A stretch of 25,315 nt of DNA from CAYXVU01 sp964468725. Its GTDB lineage: Bacteria > Acidobacteriota > Blastocatellia > UBA7656. The translations under genes and the position numbers were made by a program. Each line of letters begins with the position of its first letter. Position 1 is the stretch's first letter. The stretch spans positions 1-25,315 of the forward strand of contig CAYXVU010000069.1 of the NCBI GenBank assembly GCA_964468725.1, written 5' to 3'. The notes under the pieces were generated by a model that was not told where the DNA came from, did no database searches, and saw only the letters and a list, made by a program, of their open reading frames with translations. Shown here one piece after another: positions 15,428 through 21,493 of this stretch.

Positions 15428-17218
15428 ATGAGAATCGGTCGTCTGCAACTCGGACCCGGAGCGGTTATTCTGATTTTGTTGGTGATGGCAGGACTCGTCT
15501 ATCTCGGCATCAATAAGCTCGGTATCCTCGAAAAGCTCAACATCGGAGATAACAACGGGAATGCCAATCGCGGCGGCGTGTTGCTGGATAAGCCGGAGAA
15601 GGTCGGCGACATCAATCGCACGGCGTTGCCGCCTTCGAGCGTCAGCCCGCCGACGCCGACTACGGATGACCCGCCCGTCAAGATCGGCATCTGGACGTGG
15701 CAAACGGTGAGCGGGTTGATTGATGCCGTTGGCGGCCCCGGAAAATCGGGCGACCATACCGATAGCTGCTTGTGTCAGGCGGGCATTAAAAATACCGAGT
15801 TAGTCGTGCAAAACGATACTGCCGAGCAGGTGAAGGCGCTCGCCGCCGGACAGATGCAACTGGTAACGACGACCGGCGATCAATCGGCGGTTGACATTGC
15901 CGGAGCGAACCAATTGCTGCGCGGCAACAAAGCCAAAGTCATTTGGAGCGGCGGCTATTCGTTCGGCGAAGACTGTTTGATGGGGCCGGAATCGTGGAAG
16001 ACCGACCCGCAACTAGCGCGCGGCTCGATTGTCGTCACCGCCGTCCCCTATTGCGATTGGAACGTCACGGTCAATTGGGCTGCCGACAATCAGATTCCCG
16101 TCAATCCCGACGAGACGGCCTACAATCCCGATGCCATCAACTTCGTCAATGCCGTCGATCACATCGAAGCGGCGCAAAAATATGTGCAAAATGCCAAAGT
16201 CAGTTTGCGCAACACGGCGACCGGCAGAAACGAACAGTACCAAATTGACGCGGTAGCGACGTGGACGCCGGGCGATGTGATGGCTTTCAAAGATCGCCCG
16301 ACCGTCAATTACAAGGGCAAGTCGGAGAAGTTGCAGAAGATCGTTTCGACCAAAGAATACAGCTATATGATGCCGAATATTCTGTTTGGCAACGAAGATT
16401 GGCTCAACCGCCACCGGGATTATGTCAAAACCTTGCTGCGCTGCATCGCGCGTTCGAACGAATTGATTAAGACCGATCCGACCTATTTTCAAAATCGCGT
16501 CGCGCCGCTCAATTCGTTGGTCTTCAACATGGAAGGTATGGGGCCGACGTTCTGGAACGCTTATTTCACCGGGCGCACAGAAAGCGGCGTGCCACTCGGC
16601 GGTTCGCGCGTCAACAACATTGCCGAAGTGCGTCACCTCTTCGGCATGGACAGCAACGAACCGCTGGATCGTTCCATCTTTGGCATCACCTACTCTGACC
16701 ATGCCAAGCGGTTGCGGCAATTGCTGCCCTCACGACTGGAGAACTACGCGCCGGTCGGGCAAGTCGTTGACCTCAGCTTCATTCGGGAGATCACCGACGA
16801 ACGCAGTTCGACGGGCGTCTACACGGCGAAGTTTGAAGCCGGTCAAAATACCGGCACGGTGGTCAAGGCGAATTACCAGATCAATTTCGATACCGGCTCG
16901 GCCAAAGTCAAGCCGTCCGAGCTTGCGCGCTTGCAGGAGATTCGCAGCCTGCTCATTCGCGCTACCGATACCAAAGTGATTATCGAAGGCCACACCGATA
17001 ACGTCGGCGATGTCGGCGCAAATCTGGCGCTCTCGAAAGCGCGCGCCGAATCGGTCTGGCAATGGTTGAAAGATTCCGACCCGACCGGCATCAATATCCG
17101 CGACGCGCGGCTCGAATCGGTCGAAGGCTATGGCCCCTATCGTCCATTGCCCGGCAATCAAAACCGCACCGAGCAAGAGAAAGCCGCCAACCGCCGCGTG
17201 GTGATTATTTTGAAGTAA
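15428..17218 (+). CDS. Membrane-anchored substrate-binding protein fused to OmpA domain
   Basis: This 596-aa protein joins two functions. A membrane anchor (about 10-27) without a signal-peptidase site is followed by a Pro/Thr-rich linker (65-82). A periplasmic-binding domain of the NMT1/SsuA/TauA type then runs from about 84 to 420 (VKIGIWTWQTVSGLID; IDAVATWTPGDVMAF). The OmpA C-terminal domain (483-596) keeps the peptidoglycan contacts: GHTDN with D524, LSKARA with R539, and NRRV at 588-591. The receptor would thus be held in the inner membrane and bound to the cell wall, a MotB-like topology (inference). AGGAGG five bases before the ATG makes the start certain. It is the first gene of the operon, and permease and ATPase genes follow. 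The ligand is unknown. Confidence 0.88.
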   Translation: MRIGRLQLGPGAVILILLVMAGLVYLGINKLGILEKLNIGDNNGNANRGGVLLDKPEKVGDINRTALPPSSVSPPTPTTDDPPVKIGIWTWQTVSGLIDAVGGPGKSGDHTDSCLCQAGIKNTELVVQNDTAEQVKALAAGQMQLVTTTGDQSAVDIAGANQLLRGNKAKVIWSGGYSFGEDCLMGPESWKTDPQLARGSIVVTAVPYCDWNVTVNWAADNQIPVNPDETAYNPDAINFVNAVDHIEAAQKYVQNAKVSLRNTATGRNEQYQIDAVATWTPGDVMAFKDRPTVNYKGKSEKLQKIVSTKEYSYMMPNILFGNEDWLNRHRDYVKTLLRCIARSNELIKTDPTYFQNRVAPLNSLVFNMEGMGPTFWNAYFTGRTESGVPLGGSRVNNIAEVRHLFGMDSNEPLDRSIFGITYSDHAKRLRQLLPSRLENYAPVGQVVDLSFIREITDERSSTGVYTAKFEAGQNTGTVVKANYQINFDTGSAKVKPSELARLQEIRSLLIRATDTKVIIEGHTDNVGDVGANLALSKARAESVWQWLKDSDPTGINIRDARLESVEGYGPYRPLPGNQNRTEQEKAANRRVVIILK

Positions 17219-17242
17219 GATCAAGAGGCCGAAAAAACCGAT

Positions 17243-17305
17243 CCGCGAATTGCGCGAATCGTCACGCATCCGCTTTTGATTCGTGACCCATCGCGCGATT
17301 CGCGG
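17243..17305 (+). promoter_or_regulatory. Strong intercistronic hairpin between SBP and permease genes
   Basis: Arms 17243-17266 and 17282-17305 pair over 15 bp (one G-U), then a 3x3 internal loop, then 6 bp, around a 15-base loop. It starts 24 bases after the binding-protein stop and ends 28 bases before the permease ATG. No U-tract follows, so it is more likely an mRNA-stabilising or attenuating stem than a full terminator. Confidence 0.7.
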
Positions 17306-17333
17306 CTCAGGAGTCTACCCCGAAGGGAAGCGC

Positions 17334-18167
17334 ATGGCAGAGAGGGTCGCAAAAAATTCTTTCCGTGAAACGAAAAACCATCTCGGCGAAGTCTTTCGCG
17401 TCTATGGCAGCATCGGCGCGTTGCTGCGCTCGAATCTGGTGGTCATCTGGGTCGCGCTCTTCTTTCTCTTTTGGATTCTCAATCCCATCAAAGCCCTGCC
17501 GACGCCCTTCGAAGTATGGGCGGCGATGCAAAAGGCGTGGGGCGAGCCTGCGCCGCAAGGACTCGTCTATAACGTCTATGTCACGCTGAAACTCAACGTC
17601 GTCGGTCTGTTGTACGCTTCGCTCATCTCGATCTGTACCGCCTATCTGAGCGTCATTCCGTTCTTCAACCCCTTTAACAAGATCGTGCAGTGGTTGCGCT
17701 ATATTCCGATTGTCGGATTCAACCTCGTCTTTCTTTCGCTCTTCACCATTGGTTGGCCGATGAAAGTGGCGATGTTGACGACGGGAATGTCCTTCTTTTT
17801 AGTGACTAGCATGACGGCGGTCATCACGGCGATTCCGCGGCTGAAGTATTAACTGGCGAAGGTGTTGTGATACAACGACTGGCAATTCTTTTACAGCGTC
17901 GTGGTGCGACCGACCTTGCCACAGATGATTGATATGATCGCGCAAAATGCTGCCATCGGCTGGGTGATGATTACCGCGATTGAAACCTTCAATCGCACAG
18001 AAGGCGGCATCGGCGCGCAGATTTATGCTTACAACGCGACCAATAATTTGGCAGGCGTGTATGGCTATTTGATTATCATCGGCATTATCGCCGTATCGGA
18101 AGACTTTCTCTTTGCGCTGCTCAAACGGATACTCTTCCCCTACAGTCTGATCGCCGAGAGGGCTTGA
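17334..18167 (+). pseudogene. ABC transporter permease interrupted by two in-frame stops
   Basis: The frame encodes a BPD_transp_1-type permease of the SsuC/TauC kind, which would be 277 aa if uninterrupted. Codon 173 is TAA (17850-17852) and codon 179 is TGA (17868-17870). After them the same frame continues without a shift with recognisable permease sequence (QNAAIGWVMITAIETF, GYLIIIGIIAVSEDFLFALL), ending 3 bp before the ATPase ATG. The stops fall in the EAA coupling loop that contacts the ATPase; the first is where the EAA glutamate would be expected. About four membrane segments lie before the stops and two after. AAGGGA five bases before the ATG supports the start. The second half has only a GTG (17901) and no ribosome binding site. 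It could be a decayed gene, an assembly error or readthrough. Confidence 0.75.
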
Positions 18168-18170
18168 TAG

Positions 18171-19043
18171 ATGAGTGAAGCAGAAACCCCGGTCGCCACA
18201 AACGGCGAGACCTCAAAGACTCATGGCTCGCTGCTCAAACTGGAAGAGGTCACGAAAAGCTTTCCTATGAACGACGGCTCGACCTTTGTCGCGCTTAAAG
18301 ACCTCTCCTTGTGCATCGAAGACAATCTCGATAAACCGCAAATCCTCAGCCTGCTCGGCCCCTCCGGGTCGGGCAAGACGACGGCGCTGCGCATCATCGC
18401 CGGACTCGATCAACCGACGGCGGGAACCGTGAGCATCACCAACGGCATCGCGCATCAGATGCGCCCGGTGAGAGTCGGCGATGTCGGGGTTGTCTTTCAA
18501 CGTTACCCGCTCTTTGAAGATTTGAACGTCTTGAACAATCTGGTGATGCCCGCTGTGCGCGCCGGAATGGATGCCAAAGAGGCGAAAGACAAAGCCTTGC
18601 GCTACCTTGACGAGTTCGATTTGGTCAAGCAAGGGCTGGCGTGGCCGGTGCAACTATCGGGCGGGCAGCGGCAGCGGGTGGCCATCTTGCAGCAACTCAT
18701 GCGCGACCGCCACTTCATCATTCTGGACGAGCCGTTTTCGGGACTCGATCCGGTCAACATCATCAACGTCATCAAGCTGATTAACCGCATCGCGCATCAG
18801 CACACGCTCAACACCTTCATCGTCATCACTCATGACGTGACCTCTGCGCTCATCATCTCCGACCACGTCTATCTGCTCGGACGTGAGCGCAACGCGGCAG
18901 GCGAGCCGATTGCCGGTTCGCGCGTCATGAAAGCCTATGACATGATTGCCGAAGGATTGGCCTATCACCCGGACATCGAAGACTTGCCGAGGTTTGCCGA
19001 GATTCGCAAAGAGATTAAAATGGTCGAGTTCCCGAAACTCTAA
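18171..19043 (+). CDS. ABC transporter ATP-binding protein (SsuB/TauB/NrtD type)
   Basis: This 290-aa cytosolic ATPase has every motif intact: Walker A GPSGSGKTT (63-71), Q-loop Q110, signature LSGGQRQR (162-169), Walker B HFIILDEP (181-188) with E187, D-loop SGLD, and switch H221 (ITHD). The N-terminal 20 residues and the C-terminal 60 extend beyond the usual fold. The ATG lies 3 bp after the permease stop, with a GAGAGGG ribosome site inside the permease end. It would power uptake of the ligand bound by the OmpA-fused receptor. Its full conservation contrasts with the broken permease frame just before it. Confidence 0.93.
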   Translation: MSEAETPVATNGETSKTHGSLLKLEEVTKSFPMNDGSTFVALKDLSLCIEDNLDKPQILSLLGPSGSGKTTALRIIAGLDQPTAGTVSITNGIAHQMRPVRVGDVGVVFQRYPLFEDLNVLNNLVMPAVRAGMDAKEAKDKALRYLDEFDLVKQGLAWPVQLSGGQRQRVAILQQLMRDRHFIILDEPFSGLDPVNIINVIKLINRIAHQHTLNTFIVITHDVTSALIISDHVYLLGRERNAAGEPIAGSRVMKAYDMIAEGLAYHPDIEDLPRFAEIRKEIKMVEFPKL

Positions 19044-19065
19044 TTCATCAATTGAAGGAGAAGAG

Positions 19066-19452
19066 ATGAGCCAAATTGCTGAACAGGTACACAACAAGTT
19101 CAAAGTCTTTGCCGGTGAACTGAGCGCCGACAACACGATTGGCGGGCTGGCCGATGACATTCGCAACTTTGTCAGCGCCTCGAACATTGCGCCAAAGAGC
19201 ATCGGCGTCGAGTACCTCGAATCGGTCGGGCGACTGATTATCACGCTCGGCTACCGCGATGACGAACCGGGCTACCTTGTACAAATCAACTGTGTGGCGC
19301 TCGGCAAGCTCGATGCATTGGCAAACGATTTCACTGCCCTCGAAGCCGCGATGATGGCGGCCAGCCATACGCAATCCAACATCATCTGTCACGAACTCTA
19401 TGTTACGGACGATCACGACCTGCTGATGATCTTTATGACCCATCAAGCGTGA
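19066..19452 (+). CDS. Unknown soluble protein of the ABC/OmpA operon (128 aa)
   Basis: I do not recognise the family. The protein has no signal peptide or membrane segment and appears to be a compact alpha/beta domain: a helical N-terminal third (MSQIAEQVHNKFKVFAGELS), then beta-rich stretches (SVGRLIITLGY, GYLVQINCVAL), a helix, and a final strand pair ending MIFMTHQA. GAAGGAG five bases before the ATG makes the start clear; longer upstream reading is a shadow of the ATPase gene. It lies 22 bp after the ATPase stop and 14 bp before the next gene, so it is a member of the operon. It could be a cytosolic regulatory partner of the ATPase, but nothing in the sequence proves that. Confidence 0.75.
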   Translation: MSQIAEQVHNKFKVFAGELSADNTIGGLADDIRNFVSASNIAPKSIGVEYLESVGRLIITLGYRDDEPGYLVQINCVALGKLDALANDFTALEAAMMAASHTQSNIICHELYVTDDHDLLMIFMTHQA

Positions 19453-19466
19453 GGTGCGCGCCAGCT

Positions 19467-20363
19467 ATGGTTGAAGAAGAGATCAATTACGTCAAAGAAG
19501 TGTTCAAAAGCGACATCAACATGATCTTCATCGGGATCATGGCGTTTTTGACGATTGCCATGGCGACTTGGGCTTTCCTGCCGTTGCTGGCCGCCGGTGA
19601 ACTGGCGGCGCTCTTTATCGCGCAGAACCCGCGCGTGCAACGTATCATTCGCGCCCGCAAAAACAAAGATAAGAAGATCGAGGTCGAAGATTCCGAAAAG
19701 AGCATTGTCACCGCTTTGCCGAACAATTATCAAACCGACTTCTATTCGGTGCGCCAACTGTGCGACGAAATTGAAAAGCGTTCCAATGAAGTCAATGATC
19801 CGGGTGCAACCTCGCTGCTGACAGGCGTAGTGGAAAAGCTCTCGTCATTTCGCTTTGAATACGCCCGCATGCTGCGCGCTCACTACATGCTTTCGACGCG
19901 CAATTACAAAAATCTGCAAAACATGCTCAAGGGCGAAATTGCGCGCGCCGAAAACGCGGTCGGGCGCGAGCAGTCGCAACAGGTGCGGCAAGCGTTGGAA
20001 CAAAATTTGAACGTCTTGCGCAAACGCTTCGCGCGCATCGAAAAGCTCGATGAACTGGTGCGGCTGCTCGAAGCGCGGCTGTTATTGGTGCGCAACTCGC
20101 TCGGTTTGATTCAAGACGAAGTCTACACCTTTACCAACGTTGCGGGGATTTCCGATCTGGTTGACAACCTGCTCAATAACTTGGCGATCAGCGACGAATT
20201 TCGCTCGGCTTACGAAGATGTGCTGATTACCGAAGCGACCGACGCGGGCTTTTCGACCCTCGAAGCCTCGCCCGAAGAGACGCGGCAACCAGCGCAATAT
20301 GACGCACCAGCGGATGATCGTCCGCGCCGCCCACAACACGAACACATCCGCCGGGTGAAATGA
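19467..20363 (+). CDS. Unknown membrane-anchored helical protein (298 aa)
   Basis: A short charged head is followed by a hydrophobic stretch at residues 19-52 (MIFIGIMAFLTIAMATWAFL onward), long enough for one or two membrane passes. The rest is a mostly helical soluble domain with coiled-coil character at about 140-235, rich in Arg, Leu and Glu, and a disordered Pro/Asp/Arg-rich tail (265-298). I do not recognise a named family. The layout resembles small membrane proteins with a helical cytosolic domain, such as XpaC-like ones, but this is only a shape likeness. The ATG at 19467 is chosen over a GTG at 19449; the ribosome site (GAGG) is weak and 11-12 bases away. It directly follows the 128-aa gene. 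Confidence 0.75.
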   Translation: MVEEEINYVKEVFKSDINMIFIGIMAFLTIAMATWAFLPLLAAGELAALFIAQNPRVQRIIRARKNKDKKIEVEDSEKSIVTALPNNYQTDFYSVRQLCDEIEKRSNEVNDPGATSLLTGVVEKLSSFRFEYARMLRAHYMLSTRNYKNLQNMLKGEIARAENAVGREQSQQVRQALEQNLNVLRKRFARIEKLDELVRLLEARLLLVRNSLGLIQDEVYTFTNVAGISDLVDNLLNNLAISDEFRSAYEDVLITEATDAGFSTLEASPEETRQPAQYDAPADDRPRRPQHEHIRRVK

Positions 20364-20449
20364 TGACCAGGGGCGAGCGACATACTCGCTTTCTTCGCTC
20401 GGCATTCCGGGATTCGTTTCGTTGGGTTAGACAGCAGAAAGTTCTGCCT

Positions 20450-20470
20450 GTCACTCGTCACTTGTCATTA
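20450..20470 (+). repeat. Three tandem heptamers before the last operon gene
   Basis: GTCACTC, GTCACTT and GTCATTA follow each other at 20450-20470, ending three bases before the AAGGAG ribosome site of the next gene. They could be a spreading heptamer repeat or a small operator. Confidence 0.5.
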
Positions 20471-20486
20471 CGCAAGGAGAACCTTT

Positions 20487-21323
20487 ATGTCGAGCAACCG
20501 ACCAAATAGACCGAAGACGACCGAAGAGATTTTGGCCGAAATGGAGCAGATGTCCAAAGGCGTTGGCAACGCCGCGCCGGGCGCTGATGCGGCAGAAGAA
20601 TCGGGAGGCAAAAAGGGCGGACTGAAGTCGCTCTTAGACTTCTTTGTCAAAGTCGTTCCCGACGAAGATCAATCCTCTGCGGAAGCCGCACCGTCGGCGT
20701 CCGCTTCCCGCCCACCCGCTAACCCGCCGCCCGCCGCCCGCCCGGCAACTCGCGTGGCCGAACTCGTCGCCAATGAACCCGCGCCGCAGTTCAAAACGCC
20801 AACAACCGATAAAGGCGATCTCTCTCAACGCCCCTTCGAACAGCTTTACCGCGAAGCTGGCATCGGCAACTCGCCGTGCAGCGTGGACGAATTGGCGCAG
20901 TTGTTGGACAACCCGACGATTGCCAATCAACCCCTCAGTGTGAAGATCGTCGCGGTCAATCTGGCGCTCTCAGCTAAAGGCGTAGGGCTTGACGTGCCCA
21001 TCGCCGACGCCGTGCGCCGCGACCGCGCGCTTGATGCCTATCAAAAGATGTTGGAGCAAAAAGCCCGATCCGCTGAAGAACGTAACGCCGCGAAGATCGA
21101 ACAGATCAGCAAAGAGACGGAAGAGTATTTGAAACGTCGGCAAGCTGAGATTGATGCCTTGCGCGCCGAAAGCGCTGAAGCGCAACGTCAGTCCATCGAA
21201 TTTTCCGTGCGCCGTGAAACCGAAGAGAAACGCCTTGCTAATCTCATCAGCCCATTTTTAGAGGGCAAACCCAACCCCGTCAGTGTTGGCAATGCGTCAG
21301 GCGAAGAGACGCCGCAGGGATGA
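20487..21323 (+). CDS. Unknown Pro/Ala-rich coiled-coil protein (278 aa)
   Basis: I do not recognise the family. Residues 1-60 are charged, with a short hydrophobic helix (LKSLLDFFVKVV). Residues 65-100 are a Pro/Ala/Ser-rich linker. A compact helical domain follows at about 115-185 (FEQLYREAGIG through AVNLALSAKGVGLDVPIADA), and a long coiled coil of Glu, Arg, Ala and Lys covers about 190-260. There is no signal peptide or clear membrane segment. AAGGAG lies seven bases before the ATG. The gap to the preceding gene is 123 bp, longer than others in the operon, and holds a 7-bp hairpin (20374-20380 with 20395-20401) and heptamer repeats. It is probably the last gene of the run. Confidence 0.75.
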   Translation: MSSNRPNRPKTTEEILAEMEQMSKGVGNAAPGADAAEESGGKKGGLKSLLDFFVKVVPDEDQSSAEAAPSASASRPPANPPPAARPATRVAELVANEPAPQFKTPTTDKGDLSQRPFEQLYREAGIGNSPCSVDELAQLLDNPTIANQPLSVKIVAVNLALSAKGVGLDVPIADAVRRDRALDAYQKMLEQKARSAEERNAAKIEQISKETEEYLKRRQAEIDALRAESAEAQRQSIEFSVRRETEEKRLANLISPFLEGKPNPVSVGNASGEETPQG

Positions 21324-21430
21324 AGCAAAAAGTTTGCGCCGCTCACGAACTCAAATAGGAGTTGCGGGTCAGAAGGAAAATCTTGCCGCGAAGCACGCGA
21401 ATCAGCAATCCTGTACACTAAACTTTCACG

Positions 21431-21462
21431 AGCCTTGATGATGATTTGCGCAAGTCGAGGCT
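21431..21462. terminator. Weak hairpin between convergent genes
   Basis: AGCCTTGA (21431-21438) pairs with TCGAGGCT (21455-21462), 8 bp with one G-U, around 16 bases. It lies between the end of the rightward operon and the end of the leftward kinase gene. No U-tract is seen, so termination is only suggested by its location. Confidence 0.3.
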
Positions 21463-21493
21463 GCGCTTTGGCTTCCCCCAGTCTCGGCTTACG

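Noticed and set aside
17850..17870. Stop-codon reassignment to explain the permease stops
   Set aside because: Both TAA and TGA end other intact genes in this window, so a general code change does not fit.
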